Origin: Psychrobacter sp. JCM 18900
Lineage (GTDB): Bacteria > Pseudomonadota > Gammaproteobacteria > Pseudomonadales > Moraxellaceae
Direction: 5' to 3'
DNA: 64,000 nt
Assembly (NCBI RefSeq): GCF_904846625.1
Contig: NZ_CAJHBL010000004.1
Location: 186,001-250,000 of the forward strand
Shown here: positions 48,019-57,664 of the stretch, piece after piece
Numbering within the stretch: position 1 is the stretch's first letter
Layout of the letters: the number at the start of each line of letters is the position of its first letter
Notes under the pieces: generated by a model
The model's input: only the letters and a program-made list of their open reading frames with translations
Databases searched by the model: none
Told to the model about the DNA's origin: nothing
Made by a program: the position numbers and the translations under genes

Positions 48019-48834
48019 ATGACTGCTTATTACAAATTTGTTAAACGAGAATTGCAAGAAGACGGTGTTAGTGTGGCGCATTATCAGCCAACCAAGCATG
48101 CTCAAGGTGCTTGGAATGAGCATGAGCAGCACATGGCGCCAGCAACAGGCCTATTAACAGCCGAGATTAACAGCTTCGCGCCACAACCTAATACCCGTAT
48201 CGCACGTGTGAGCCTCGATATCTTGGGGCTAATACCGCTTGACGATTTTACTATCACTACTCGCTGTATCCGACCGGGTAAGACTATTGAGCTGGTCGAA
48301 GCGGTCATGAGTAGCCGTGGCCGCGATGCTATCATTGCAAGAGCGTGGCGACTGATTACTCAAGATACCAGCGAGATTGCCGGACTTGAAGATCAACCAG
48401 CAGAATACAAACCTGAAGAGTTGCCAGTTTGGGACGGTATGAAAGGTTGGCCGGGCGGCTTTATTGAGAGCGTACGTCTAGTAGCGACAGAAGACCGTCG
48501 TTCTGGTCGCGGTATGGTATGGATTACCAATGATCTCGACATGATTGAAGGCGAGCCGACTGATGACTTGGTGCATCTGTTAGGTATGGTCGATACTGCC
48601 AATGGTGTTGTACCAAGATTGGGTCTTGGTTTATCTAAGTTAGAATGGATGTTTCCCAATACTGATTTGCAAATCCATATGCATCGCTCGCCAAAAGGTC
48701 GCTGGCTCGGTATCGAGGCTGTACAACAATATGGCGATGATGGTATCGGACTGACAAGTGCAGTATTGCACGATGTACAAGGGCCTTTTGGTCGTAGTGA
48801 GCAAATCCTTACTATTCGCCCGATGCCACGTTAA
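48019..48834 (+). CDS. TesB-like acyl-CoA thioesterase family protein
   Basis: The 271-residue protein is a double-hotdog, TesB-like thioesterase by pattern. The N-terminal half has the RVSLDILGLIPLDDFTITTR strand pair and AVMSSRGRDAIIARAWRL. The C-terminal half has DTANGVVPRLGLGLSKLEW and SPKGRWLGIEAVQQYGDDG, then LHDVQGPFGRSEQ. The length fits the thioesterase family 3 group often found in actinobacteria and proteobacteria, annotated only generally. The acyl substrate cannot be told. There is no signal peptide, so it is cytoplasmic. Confidence 0.78.
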   Translation: MTAYYKFVKRELQEDGVSVAHYQPTKHAQGAWNEHEQHMAPATGLLTAEINSFAPQPNTRIARVSLDILGLIPLDDFTITTRCIRPGKTIELVEAVMSSRGRDAIIARAWRLITQDTSEIAGLEDQPAEYKPEELPVWDGMKGWPGGFIESVRLVATEDRRSGRGMVWITNDLDMIEGEPTDDLVHLLGMVDTANGVVPRLGLGLSKLEWMFPNTDLQIHMHRSPKGRWLGIEAVQQYGDDGIGLTSAVLHDVQGPFGRSEQILTIRPMPR

Positions 48835-48983
48835 AAAACTAAGAGTCAGTCATTTTATGGTTTTGAAAAATGAAACGATAAATTGTAATCAATTAATTAT
48901 ACAAATAATAGAGAAATGGTTCTAATAGTAGCTAACAAGACAATATTACTAACAAGCCGATGTTAATCGACATAGAGGTTACT

Positions 48984-49058
48984 ATGAAAACCCATACGCA
49001 ATTTTCAAAAAAGCTGACGACTCTCTGGGATATATTGATAGAAGCATATTCAGAATAG
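48984..49058 (+). CDS. Possible 24-residue micropeptide upstream of htpG
   Basis: ATG at 48984 is preceded by AGAGGT at good spacing and opens MKTHTQFSKKLTTLWDIL, followed by six more residues and a TAG. The peptide is basic at the start and amphipathic after it. A hairpin terminator at 49141 closes the unit, so it may be a separate short transcript. In the same frame beyond the stop another 22 sense codons are open. Short frames of this size occur by chance, so this is a candidate only. Confidence 0.4.
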   Translation: MKTHTQFSKKLTTLWDILIEAYSE

Positions 49059-49140
49059 TTGCTGTTGTTTGTGCTTCGATTGCTATGTCAGAAAATGACT
49101 GAGCAATTAAATGACGAAGCAAGTAAATAACTGATACCAG

Positions 49141-49174
49141 AACACCGCCTTGATAAACAAGCGCGGTGTTTTTT
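49141..49174 (+). terminator. Terminator upstream of htpG
   Basis: AACACCGC and GCGGTGTT pair with an inner CTTG/CAAG stem and a one-base bulge, followed by four T beyond the stem. Confidence 0.75.
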
Positions 49175-49336
49175 GTTGAATAGGAATTTTGAGCTTGAAT
49201 TTTTTCTCAATGCCCCTATTAGTATAGACAGTTTAACGGTATTGCATACGGCAAGTTCTCTAACATTATGAGAACGGCTTTAGTGAGTATATCGTTATCT
49301 GATAATAGGTCTTTCATAGAATTTAAAGGAGTTTTT

Positions 49337-51298
49337 ATGAGTGAAGCAACTCAAGCTGAAGGTCTGAATCCAGAATTAAAAAAACATACGTTCGAAGCGG
49401 AAGTGGCGCAGTTACTGCATTTGGTAACGCATTCACTATATTCTAACGCTGATATTTTTGTCCGCGAGTTGGTATCTAATGCGTCGGATGCTTGTGATAA
49501 GTTGCGCTTTGAAGGCACAAATGATGATAGCCTTTATGAAGATGATGGCGAATTAAAAATCCGCATCGCTGTTGATGAAGCTGCCAAAACTATTACCTTT
49601 ACCGACAATGGTATTGGTATGAACGAAGCCGATGCAATCGAAAACTTAGGTACGATTGCTAAATCAGGCACCAAAGCATTTTTGGACAAATTATCTGAAT
49701 CACAAAAGCAAGACGGACAGTTGATTGGTCAGTTCGGTGTTGGTTTTTACTCAGGTTTTATCGTGGCTGATACCATCAGTGTTGAGTCACGCAAAGCAGG
49801 CGAACCTGCAGACAAAGGCGTACGCTGGGTATCAGATGGTACTGGTAGCTTTACTGTTGAGCCTATTACCAAAGAAATGCGTGGTACGGCGATTACTTTG
49901 CATCTAAAAGAAGAATATAGCGAAGGCGAAGATAGTTACTTAGATCGCAGTAAAATTAAGCGCTTGGTTAATAAATACTCTGACCATATCAGCCTGCCGA
50001 TTCAGATGCGTAAAGAGATCTGGCAAGAAGACGTAAAAGAAGACGAAAACGACGACACACCTGCTGGTGGCCAGATGGTACTCACTGATGAGTGGGAAAC
50101 AATCAATAAAGCCAGTGCACTATGGACTCGCTCTAGCTCTGAAATTGAAGATGATGAGTATGTTGATTTTTATAAAAATATCTCTTATGACATGGATGCG
50201 CCGCTTACTTGGACGCATAACCGTGTAGAGGGTCGCGTACAGTATACGCAGCTACTATATATTCCTAAAAAAGCGCCAGTCGATCTATACACTCGGGAGC
50301 AGCAGCATGGTCTAAAGCTTTATGTGAAGCGCGTCTTTATCATGGACGAAGCTGAGCAACTGCTACCGATGTATCTACGCTTTGTGAAAGGTGTGATTGA
50401 TTCAGCAGATTTGCCATTGAACGTGAGCCGTGAGCTACTACAAGAATCACGTGATGTAAAATCTATCCGTGATGGTAACGCTCGCCGTATCTTAACCTTA
50501 CTCGCAAGCCTTGCGAATAGCGAAGACAGTGATAAGCAAGAGAAATTTGCCCAGTTCTATGCAGAGTTTGGTGATGTCATCAAAGAAGGTTTAGGCGAAG
50601 ACGCAGGTAATCAAGAACGTATTGCTAAGCTATTGCGTTATGCTACCAGCACCCAAGACGGTTTGGTAACAAGCTTCGAAGATTACAAAGGTCGTATGAA
50701 AGATGGCCAAAAAGCCATCTACTACCTCACCGCTGATAACCTAGCCGCTGCGAAAAACAGCCCGCAACTTGAGCTATTCAAGAAAAAAGGCATTGAAGTT
50801 ATCTTGATGACCAGCCGTGTTGATGAATGGGCAATGAACTTCTTGACCTCATTCGATGAGACACCGCTGCAAAACATCGCGAAAGGCGCAGTAGACCTGG
50901 GCGACTTGCAAGATGAAGCAGAAAAAGCGGAAGCAGAGAAAGCACAAGAAACGCTAAAGCCAGTAGTTGATAAGCTAAAAGCTGCGTTGGGCGAGCGTGC
51001 TAAAGACGTCAAAGTATCGACGCGTTTAGTCGATAGTCCAGCTTGTTTGGTTGTAGGTGAAGGTGAGCTATCACCACAAATGATTCAGATGCTACAGCAA
51101 ATGGGTCAGGATGTACCAGCAAGTAAGCCAACGCTAGAAGTAAACCCTGATCATCCACTCATCAAGAAGCTTGAAAGCAGTGAGCAATTCGATGATTTGG
51201 CGCAAGTCATTTTTGATCAGGCATTATTAGCAGATGGTGGTCAGCTAGACGATCCAGCCGCTTACCTAAAACGCGTCAATGAGCTATTGATGAGATAA
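49337..51298 (+). CDS. htpG: Chaperone HtpG (bacterial Hsp90)
   Basis: HtpG is the ATP-dependent Hsp90 chaperone. The 653-residue protein shows the GHKL ATPase motifs [14 protein letters not shown] near residue 42, [14 protein letters not shown] near 88, and [16 protein letters not shown] near 130. [19 protein letters not shown]-like sequence ([17 protein letters not shown]) follows near 350. Length and order are normal. I use ATG 49337, with AAAGGAG upstream; an earlier start at 49268 lacks family support. A strong terminator follows. Confidence 0.98.
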   Translation: MSEATQAEGLNPELKKHTFEAEVAQLLHLVTHSLYSNADIFVRELVSNASDACDKLRFEGTNDDSLYEDDGELKIRIAVDEAAKTITFTDNGIGMNEADAIENLGTIAKSGTKAFLDKLSESQKQDGQLIGQFGVGFYSGFIVADTISVESRKAGEPADKGVRWVSDGTGSFTVEPITKEMRGTAITLHLKEEYSEGEDSYLDRSKIKRLVNKYSDHISLPIQMRKEIWQEDVKEDENDDTPAGGQMVLTDEWETINKASALWTRSSSEIEDDEYVDFYKNISYDMDAPLTWTHNRVEGRVQYTQLLYIPKKAPVDLYTREQQHGLKLYVKRVFIMDEAEQLLPMYLRFVKGVIDSADLPLNVSRELLQESRDVKSIRDGNARRILTLLASLANSEDSDKQEKFAQFYAEFGDVIKEGLGEDAGNQERIAKLLRYATSTQDGLVTSFEDYKGRMKDGQKAIYYLTADNLAAAKNSPQLELFKKKGIEVILMTSRVDEWAMNFLTSFDETPLQNIAKGAVDLGDLQDEAEKAEAEKAQETLKPVVDKLKAALGERAKDVKVSTRLVDSPACLVVGEGELSPQMIQMLQQMGQDVPASKPTLEVNPDHPLIKKLESSEQFDDLAQVIFDQALLADGGQLDDPAAYLKRVNELLMR

Positions 51299-51313
51299 TG
51301 TTTAGTAATTAGC

Positions 51314-51349
51314 AAAAAAGGAGGCTTTATATAAGAGGCCTCCTTTTTT
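51314..51349 (+). terminator. Terminator after htpG
   Basis: AAAAAAGGAGGC pairs exactly with GCCTCCTTTTTT around a 12-base loop, starting 16 bases after the htpG stop. It is symmetric enough to work on both strands. Confidence 0.93.
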
Positions 51350-51563
51350 ATTTGAATTTTTGGCCGAATTTGAGTGAATTTTACAAATCAGCCTTATCCT
51401 CTTAACCGACAATCCGTTACAATCGCGATAGATTAGCGAGCTAAAATATTAGGCAGTGCTAGTCATCTTCTATAATCACTCCATCGTGAATTCAATATAA
51501 ATCGATGTCTGCATGCTGTACAAAAAATCGTCAATTTATTGCACCGCGCGGCTGTTACATTAA

Positions 51564-51576
51564 GATAATTATCATT
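51564..51576 (+). promoter_or_regulatory. Weak Fur-box-like sequence upstream of the C13 peptidase
   Basis: GATAATTATCATT contains the palindrome GATAATTATC and resembles part of the Fur consensus. It lies 41 bases before the TTG start. The 319-base spacer 51299-51617 is otherwise featureless apart from the htpG terminator. One such match in AT-rich DNA is not strong evidence. Confidence 0.2.
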
Positions 51577-51617
51577 GAGTCATTTTATTTTTCTCGACTG
51601 GCTAGAGGTCTAAGTCT

Positions 51618-53099
51618 TTGTCACTTACGTCGTTAAAAACCGTCTCGCTTCAGCGTTTTTCGCTCAATTTCGCTGCCAATATTATTGCAACTTTGTGGAT
51701 GCTGGTGGGCTCAACACGAGCTTTTTCTTGGGTTAAACCCACTTTTGTACAGTTTGCCGTATTTGCACTATTGGCGCTTGGTAGTAATGTCTTATTTTCA
51801 TGGTTAGCTGCTGAAAGTGGCAGCATATTTAATGAGCAAGGATTGGTCAGTTATTTGATCTGGCCGATGATTATTTTACTTGGTGGTATCATTTTGGCTC
51901 GGCGAGCGAGCAACCAAGCATTGGTATTTGTACCAGTAGTACTGTGGTTGGTCGCTGATACATTATCAGCCCTATTGCAGAGCTTGGTGCAGTTTTTTGG
52001 TAGCTATGGTTGGTTGCCAAATTGGAGTTATTCGTTCTTACCAGTACTGTTTTTAGTATTGTTCTTATGGCAAACGCTAGCGTTACTTTGGATTTTCTCC
52101 CGTCGTCTGCGTATACCATGGTGGGAGCGAATCATTGTATTAGTTGGCGCGGTAGCGTTGCTGACCATCTGGCAGCGTAATGTCGCAGACCAGCCAATCT
52201 TTAAGCAAATACCTGTAGAGCCTGTATTAGAAGAGGCGGCACTGTATCAGCAGCCACGTTTATTACAGCAAGCATTGGATAGTATAGACCCAAGTATCGA
52301 TGGTAAAACCGACTGGTACTTTATGGGAGTAGCAGGATTTTCTGATCAAAACGTCTTTCGTTCTGAGATTAATAAGGTACGCGAGCTGTTTGATGTGCGC
52401 TTTGGTACCAGCGGGCATTCACTATCGCTGATCAATAATACTTATAGCTGGCTCGATGAGCCAATTGCTACTAAGACTAGCATTTTGCGCGGCCTAAAGA
52501 AAATCGGTCAGCAGATGAATGCTGATGAAGATGTATTGTTCCTGACGTTGTCTTCACATGGTAATCAGGATATCGTCCAGTTGGCAAATCCGCCGCTTGC
52601 GATGGATAATTTAGATGCCACCTGGTTGCGTGACGCGCTAGACGCATCTGGTATCCGCTGGCGTGTGATTGTGGTGTCTGCTTGCTACTCAGGTTCGTTT
52701 ATTGACGAATTGGCATCGCCAACCACGGTAGTGATTACTGCATCAGCCGCTGACAAAGCATCATTTGGCTGCACGAATACAGCTGAGATGACCTATTTTG
52801 GCCAAGCGTTTTTTGCTGAAAGCCTACGAGGGAATACCAGTTTTGAGTCGGCTTTTAAGGATGCCAGTATACGGGTCAATGAGCGTGAGAGCGCCATGGG
52901 CTTTGAGCCATCGGAGCCGCAAATGGTGATTGGTAGCTTAATGGAGACGGCATTGCCTGCGTTTGAGCAAGTATTATTTGATAAGGCGCGCCCATCCGTT
53001 GCTAGTATTACAAATAATGCAGCTTCTACAACGGTTAATATTTTACCTGACAGCGCTACTAATCTGTCGGTAGACGAAGTAGAGATAGCTGCTGAATAG
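51618..53099 (+). CDS. Membrane-anchored C13 (legumain-like) cysteine peptidase
   Basis: The 493-residue protein has about five membrane helices in residues 42-187, then a soluble domain from about 200. The caspase/legumain-fold dyad is clear: His314 in FLTLSSHGNQDIVQL and Cys356 in VIVVSACYSGSFIDEL, in the spacing of family C13 (PF01650). C13 peptidases include legumain and the GPI8 transamidase; bacterial members have unknown substrates. The start appears to be TTG at 51618, with AGAGGT eight bases upstream; the next ATG would remove part of the N-terminus. The gene stands alone between htpG and fghA. Confidence 0.85.
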   Translation: MSLTSLKTVSLQRFSLNFAANIIATLWMLVGSTRAFSWVKPTFVQFAVFALLALGSNVLFSWLAAESGSIFNEQGLVSYLIWPMIILLGGIILARRASNQALVFVPVVLWLVADTLSALLQSLVQFFGSYGWLPNWSYSFLPVLFLVLFLWQTLALLWIFSRRLRIPWWERIIVLVGAVALLTIWQRNVADQPIFKQIPVEPVLEEAALYQQPRLLQQALDSIDPSIDGKTDWYFMGVAGFSDQNVFRSEINKVRELFDVRFGTSGHSLSLINNTYSWLDEPIATKTSILRGLKKIGQQMNADEDVLFLTLSSHGNQDIVQLANPPLAMDNLDATWLRDALDASGIRWRVIVVSACYSGSFIDELASPTTVVITASAADKASFGCTNTAEMTYFGQAFFAESLRGNTSFESAFKDASIRVNERESAMGFEPSEPQMVIGSLMETALPAFEQVLFDKARPSVASITNNAASTTVNILPDSATNLSVDEVEIAAE

Positions 53100-53121
53100 C
53101 TAAATAAATATAAAGTATGAT

Positions 53122-53142
53122 TTGGCATTTAATAAATGCCAA
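53122..53142. other. Perfect short palindrome after the C13 peptidase gene
   Basis: TTGGCATTTA and TAAATGCCAA surround a single A. There is no T run on either strand. It may be a weak terminator or operator upstream of fghA. Confidence 0.5.
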
Positions 53143-53219
53143 TATCAGATTTACTATTAGATGATGAGTATTTATTAAACATTGTCATTGGTTCTATTTT
53201 GAATAAAAGGATATCACTC

Positions 53220-54110
53220 ATGCAAAATTCCTATAGTCATAGTTTATCTACCAATAAACAGCTTACCCAAAAAAGCGTGAATCGCTGTTTTAATGGTGAG
53301 CAGCATTATTATAGTCACGAGTCGACATCTACCAAAACCTCTATGACGTTTAGTATTTATCTACCTGATGAAGCCTTGGCTGGGCGACGTTGTCCTGCGA
53401 TATTGTATTTATCAGGTTTGACGTGTAATGCTGATAATGTCACTCATAAAGCGCATTTTCAGCAAAAATGCAGCGAGCTTGGTATGATACTTATCGCACC
53501 TGATACTTCGCCTAGAAGTAGTGAAGACAGCGATGTACCAAACGACGATCGCTATTTTGTCGGTCAAGGTGCAAGCTATTATGTTGACGCGACTCAAGCG
53601 CCGTGGTCAGACAATTTTAATATGCAAAGCTATATTGTCGATGAGTTATATGACTTACTACGTTCAGAGTTTCCTATTCACAGCATCGGTGTCACAGGGC
53701 ATTCAATGGGTGGTCATGGTGCGCTGTTGCTAGGGTTTAAGTTCCCAAGTAAGTTTGTCAGCGTATCGGCTTTATCGCCAGTATGTGCGGCCAGTGAGTC
53801 TGCATGGGGGCAAGCTGCTTACACAGAGTACTTCGGTGATGATAAGTCTCTATGGGCACAAGCAGACGCCTCACAAATGATTGAAAAGGTCGGTCAGCAG
53901 TATTCGAGCATTTTGGTTGATCAAGGTGCAGCTGACAATTTCTTAGCAGAAGGTCAGCTACAGACTTCTAAACTACAAGACGCTTGTGCAAAAGCCAAAC
54001 AGCCCTTAACATTACGTTATCAAGCGGGGCATGACCACAGCTATTATTTTATCCAAACGGTGATTAATGATCATATCGAACATCATTGGCATATGGCTCA
54101 AATGAGCTAA
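53220..54110 (+). CDS. fghA: S-formylglutathione hydrolase
   Basis: FghA hydrolyses S-formylglutathione in formaldehyde detoxification. The 296-residue esterase D-type alpha/beta hydrolase has the nucleophile motif VTGHSMGGHGALLLG near residue 162, DQGAADNFLAEGQL with the acid, and a His in AGHDHSYYFIQ. LYLSGLTCNADN and APDTSPR match the family. I start at ATG 53220, with AAAGGA upstream. The usual partner, adhC/frmA, is not adjacent in this window. Confidence 0.95.
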   Translation: MQNSYSHSLSTNKQLTQKSVNRCFNGEQHYYSHESTSTKTSMTFSIYLPDEALAGRRCPAILYLSGLTCNADNVTHKAHFQQKCSELGMILIAPDTSPRSSEDSDVPNDDRYFVGQGASYYVDATQAPWSDNFNMQSYIVDELYDLLRSEFPIHSIGVTGHSMGGHGALLLGFKFPSKFVSVSALSPVCAASESAWGQAAYTEYFGDDKSLWAQADASQMIEKVGQQYSSILVDQGAADNFLAEGQLQTSKLQDACAKAKQPLTLRYQAGHDHSYYFIQTVINDHIEHHWHMAQMS

Positions 54111-54174
54111 GATGTCTTTCAGATGACCGCGATACATTTTTCGCTATTCCATTCATGCTCAGAAGGTGATTTTT

Positions 54175-54621
54175 ATGGCAAGTTATCAAGATTTGACAGC
54201 TTCTAATTCGAAGAATAAGTCAGCAGATACGAGCTCTACAAAAGCGACTATGCAAGCTGATATGGATGCTGCTCTACAAAAAAAACAACGTAGCATTGAT
54301 TATAGTGATGAAGTGTCTCAAGCTAAATCAGACGAGTTGATTGCAAAAACCGTCAATGACGCTGGTGATAGAGTACTTGATGACGTGCAAATATCTCGTG
54401 TGATAGAGATGGCATGGGAAGATAGAACGACATTCGGTGCCATAGAGCATAGCTACGGTCTCGATGAGACTGGGGTTATCAAGCTCATGCGCCAAGAGCT
54501 AAAGCCGTCATCTTTTCGCTTATGGCGTCAGAGAGTAAGCAATCGTGCTACCAAACATGAGGCAAAGCGCTCTTTCGAAGTTGGCCGCGCTTATTGCAAA
54601 ACTCAATATAAGCAGCGCTAA
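54175..54621 (+). CDS. TIGR03643 (DUF2805) family protein, function unknown
   Basis: The C-terminal half of this protein of about 148 residues matches the small TIGR03643/DUF2805 domain: ISRVIEMAWEDRTTFGAIE, then YGLDETGVIKLMRQELKPSS and FRLWRQRVSNRATKHEAKR. The N-terminal 65 residues are Ser/Lys/Asp-rich and probably disordered, which is longer than the usual compact family member. A purine-rich AGAAGGTGA precedes ATG 54175. It lies 64 bases after fghA. The domain resembles a small helix-turn-helix, but no function is established. Confidence 0.8.
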   Translation: MASYQDLTASNSKNKSADTSSTKATMQADMDAALQKKQRSIDYSDEVSQAKSDELIAKTVNDAGDRVLDDVQISRVIEMAWEDRTTFGAIEHSYGLDETGVIKLMRQELKPSSFRLWRQRVSNRATKHEAKRSFEVGRAYCKTQYKQR

Positions 54622-54735
54622 ACCATTAAGTATTTAGCATCAATATATAAAAGGCTCTCAGCATATGTGAGCCAATTATAATTTCCTTTTTAATTTATTA
54701 ATATCTTATATAAACATGAATTAGGTAGCTCAATT

Positions 54736-55425
54736 ATGAACAGTCCTGCTAAACCTTATCTTATTGCACCGTCGATACTCTCAGCTGATTTCGCGCGGTT
54801 GGGCGAAGAAGTGGAGAAGGTACTAGAGTCGGGTGCCGATGTGATTCATTTTGATGTGATGGACAACCATTACGTACCCAATTTGACGTTTGGTAGCATG
54901 ATTTGTAAGGCATTGCGTGACTATGGTGTTGAAGCGCCAATTGATGTACATCTGATGGTTTCACCTGTCGATAGTATGATTGAGCAGTTTTTGGAAGCGG
55001 GTGCTAGTATCATTACCTTCCATCCTGAAGCCAGCGCTCATATCGATCGCTCACTTCAGTTGATCAAAGATGGCGGTGCAGAGTGTGGTTTGGTATTGAA
55101 TCCAGCGACACCACTACATTATCTTGATTATGTCATGGATAAAGTAGATCAAATTTTATTAATGAGTGTGAACCCAGGCTATGGTGGACAGTCGTTTATC
55201 GATAGTACTTTAGACAAAGTCCGTCAAGTACGTCAGCGTATTATTACCAGTGGTCGAGATATTCGATTGGAAGTTGATGGCGGTATCAAAGCCAGTAATA
55301 TACGTGCGATTGCTGAAGCGGGTGCTGATATGTTCGTTGCGGGTTCTGCAATTTTTAATCAAGAAGATTATAAAGCGGCTATTGATGAGATGCGCGCAGA
55401 GTTGCTATTAGCCAACAACAGCTAG
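54736..55425 (+). CDS. rpe: Ribulose-phosphate 3-epimerase
   Basis: Rpe interconverts ribulose 5-phosphate and xylulose 5-phosphate in the pentose phosphate pathway. The 229-residue TIM-barrel protein has [16 protein letters not shown] near the start, [49 protein letters not shown] and [12 protein letters not shown], all standard. The length is normal. The gene is preceded by a GGCTCTCA/TGTGAGCC hairpin (54653-54673) after the TIGR03643 gene, without a T run. Confidence 0.98.
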   Translation: MNSPAKPYLIAPSILSADFARLGEEVEKVLESGADVIHFDVMDNHYVPNLTFGSMICKALRDYGVEAPIDVHLMVSPVDSMIEQFLEAGASIITFHPEASAHIDRSLQLIKDGGAECGLVLNPATPLHYLDYVMDKVDQILLMSVNPGYGGQSFIDSTLDKVRQVRQRIITSGRDIRLEVDGGIKASNIRAIAEAGADMFVAGSAIFNQEDYKAAIDEMRAELLLANNS

Positions 55426-55636
55426 CGAGTGTTGTATGGTTAATAAACGCTATTAGCCATATAACAATAATATTAAGATGTGCTGTATAACTTATGACTA
55501 TATAGTTAATCCGATATAAAAGAGCTACAGCGTTAACCTCGCTTGAAGTATCACAGTTACATCTGCACTCAGTTGCCTTGTCTCTCTTTTAAATTGAATC
55601 AATTATATATAACGGTCAGTCGCGTAAAGGTGAAAT

Positions 55637-56035
55637 ATGGACACAAACAATTCTACCAGTTCAACAGAACCTTGTGAGCAAGTAAACTCTCATGAAACGT
55701 TGAATCAGCAGACTAGGCAGTCACTTACAAGTGAAACACCGCAGCGCAGTTTGGTACCTAGAGGCATTACCATTGGCTTAGCGATGTTTGCACTTGTACT
55801 TAGTTTGGCAGGTTATGGCTTTCGCCTGATGGTGGGTGATGATGTCGAAACCGTGCTGCGTCATGCAGCGGTCATTGTGCCTGCATTTATGCTAGGCATT
55901 CCGCTATTTTTTTGGGTAGGCTCTCGCATACTTAACAAAGTTAAGGGCCTGCATATCGAGAGTTGGAATGCGATTAGTTTGGGTTATTTGACTTCTTGTA
56001 TATCGATGCTATGGCTAATGGGTACTTATAGTTGA
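55637..56035 (+). CDS. Hypothetical membrane protein (132 residues)
   Basis: The protein has a polar N-terminus (residues 1-45) and three likely membrane helices at about 48-66, 80-100 and 112-130. I do not recognise a family. It reads the same way as the next small membrane protein gene, 108 bases on, and both may form one unit. GTGAA precedes the ATG only weakly. No catalytic motif is visible. Confidence 0.55.
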   Translation: MDTNNSTSSTEPCEQVNSHETLNQQTRQSLTSETPQRSLVPRGITIGLAMFALVLSLAGYGFRLMVGDDVETVLRHAAVIVPAFMLGIPLFFWVGSRILNKVKGLHIESWNAISLGYLTSCISMLWLMGTYS

Positions 56036-56143
56036 GTAGTTTCGCTGTAAATATAATGCTTTTCCACGCCTATATATAAAGTCGTAATATTTTATATTTT
56101 TTAATCATTAAGCCATGTTCTACAAGCATGACTGGAATTTTAT

Positions 56144-56455
56144 ATGAGAATCGTACCAGCCAGTATTGCTAAAATTATCTATCCTAAAGACTTACCAAAT
56201 GGCTTATTTACTAGCTTAATTATCGCTTGTTTGTTAATGGGATTGGCGTCACTACGTCACGGAACTGATTTACAAGGTTGGCTAAATGTCATTGAGAATT
56301 GGCTGCTTATGCTGCTGATATTGCCTACTGCGACGGCCACCGTTGCACTGCCATTTAAGTATCGTGATCCTAGCCTTGAGCTAAAGCTGGTTTATTACCT
56401 TGGAATGTTTGTGGCCTTCTTATTTACATTAGGAAAGCTACGTTATTGGCACTAA
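56144..56455 (+). CDS. Hypothetical membrane protein (103 residues)
   Basis: Three hydrophobic stretches lie at residues about 21-38, 48-66 and 84-102. The sequence between them contains a conserved-looking KYRDPSLELKLVYYLG segment. I do not recognise a family. It follows a similar small membrane gene on the same strand. Confidence 0.5.
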   Translation: MRIVPASIAKIIYPKDLPNGLFTSLIIACLLMGLASLRHGTDLQGWLNVIENWLLMLLILPTATATVALPFKYRDPSLELKLVYYLGMFVAFLFTLGKLRYWH

Positions 56456-56675
56456 TATATACAAACGACATGGTATTCAAGTTTGCTTTTATAGCAGAGA
56501 CTTATGTGACAGCCCTTGAATTCGAGTGTTAAAGCGTCCATTGTATGAGTAAGACAGATTTACCCGCGTTACTGTAAGACGATAGATTTGCCGAATGAGT
56601 TTATTTTTAGAAATGACTGCTTTGCAATGACTAGTTTCTCTACCAGTACTAAACGGGATAATAAGGAATACATTA

Positions 56676-56987
56676 ATGCCATACGATATCGATAATGATA
56701 TAGAAGTAGATAACGAGAATAGCGATCAGTTTGCAGGATTTGCCAAAGAAACCACGTTAGAGTTGGTGGAAGCAGATGATGGTAGGTTGTTATTGCGTGA
56801 TGCTGAACAAGACGAAGCGCCGCTGATGACTATCGATTTTTCTGACAAGCTAAAAGAACTACTTGGTAGCGATACTCAAGCCATTGGTCAACATATGATT
56901 CATGCTGCGATTCAGGTCATTATGCAAAAGCAAATGAGCAAGTGGCATGCGCATGTATATGATAAAGAACCAACACACTACAGCTAA
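56676..56987 (+). CDS. Hypothetical acidic protein (103 residues)
   Basis: The soluble acidic protein begins PYDIDNDIEVDNENSDQ and has an ordered-looking centre with LELVEADDGRLLLRDAE and IDFSDKLKELLGSDTQ. It ends in MSKWHAHVYDKEPTHYS, with several His. I do not recognise a family. ATAAGGAATA precedes the ATG. The terminator at 57078 closes the transcript. Confidence 0.6.
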   Translation: MPYDIDNDIEVDNENSDQFAGFAKETTLELVEADDGRLLLRDAEQDEAPLMTIDFSDKLKELLGSDTQAIGQHMIHAAIQVIMQKQMSKWHAHVYDKEPTHYS

Positions 56988-57077
56988 TCTTTGGTTATTT
57001 TTGAGCTCCAGTTAAAGCGAATACCAGTCAAAGCGAATAATTGAAGATATAGCTTAGCAACATGAAGCTACAGCCAT

Positions 57078-57113
57078 AAAAAAAGGGTTTATCAATTGAT
57101 AAACCCTTTTTTT
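57078..57113. terminator. Perfect 36-base palindromic bidirectional terminator
   Basis: Each arm has seven A or T at its outer end and the core AAAGGGTTTATCAA with its exact complement; the two halves meet without a spacer. It lies between the acidic protein gene and rpmG, which converge, and has T runs on both strands. Confidence 0.95.
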
Positions 57114-57143
57114 GTTCAAATAGTACCACTTATAAAATGGAAA

Positions 57144-57299
57144 TTATTTGATTTTAGCTTCTTTAAAGATCACGTGCTGGCGTACTTTTGGATCAAACTT
57201 TTTAATTTCCATTTTGCCAGGCATAGTGCGCTTGTTTTTAGTAGTGGTGTAGTAATACCCAGTACCAGCTGTTGATACTAATTTAATTTTATCTCTCAT
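57144..57299 (-). CDS. rpmG: 50S ribosomal protein L33
   Basis: L33 is a small protein of the large ribosomal subunit near the E site. The 51-residue frame translates as [18 protein letters not shown], then [18 protein letters not shown] and [13 protein letters not shown], a normal Cys-free L33. It lies 128 bases downstream of rpmB on the minus strand, the conserved rpmB-rpmG pair. It ends 31 bases before the bidirectional terminator. Confidence 0.97.
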   Translation of the reverse strand: MRDKIKLVSTAGTGYYYTTTKNKRTMPGKMEIKKFDPKVRQHVIFKEAKIK

Positions 57300-57427
57300 G
57301 ATAGCTTTCCTGTAAATGAGGGGTCTTCAAACGATAGGTACGTGTCTCAAAGAATGAGTTGCCACAATTAATGTAGCAAAACAGCAGCCTAAATGATGAG
57401 AGTCATCACTCAGCTGCTATTTTTAAC

Positions 57428-57664
57428 TTAAACTTTTTGACCTTGTGCGCGTAGATCCGCTAACACTTTATCGATACCAAGTTTGTCAATGATGCGCATA
57501 CCTTTGGTAGACACACGTAGACGTACAAAGCGGTTTTCAGACTCTACCCAAAAACGATGGTTGTGAAGGTTTGGTAGAAAGCGACGACGGGTTTTGTTGT
57601 TTGCATGCGAAACATTATTACCCACCATAGGGCGCTTTCCAGTCACTTGGCAAACTCGAGACAT
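57428..57664 (-). CDS. rpmB: 50S ribosomal protein L28
   Basis: L28 is a large-subunit protein needed for late assembly. The 78-residue protein begins [20 protein letters not shown] and includes [17 protein letters not shown] and a C-terminal [18 protein letters not shown]. The length matches the family. AGGAG precedes the ATG. It forms an operon with rpmG. Confidence 0.98.
   Translation of the reverse strand: MSRVCQVTGKRPMVGNNVSHANNKTRRRFLPNLHNHRFWVESENRFVRLRVSTKGMRIIDKLGIDKVLADLRAQGQKV

Larger units (their letters stand above)
48835..49336 (+). other. 502-base spacer before htpG
   Basis: Apart from the possible micropeptide and the terminator, the spacer is AT-rich with no gene. The 160 bases after the terminator should hold the htpG promoter. 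I could not identify a clear sigma-32 pattern (CTTGAA and CCCCATNT). Confidence 0.4.
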
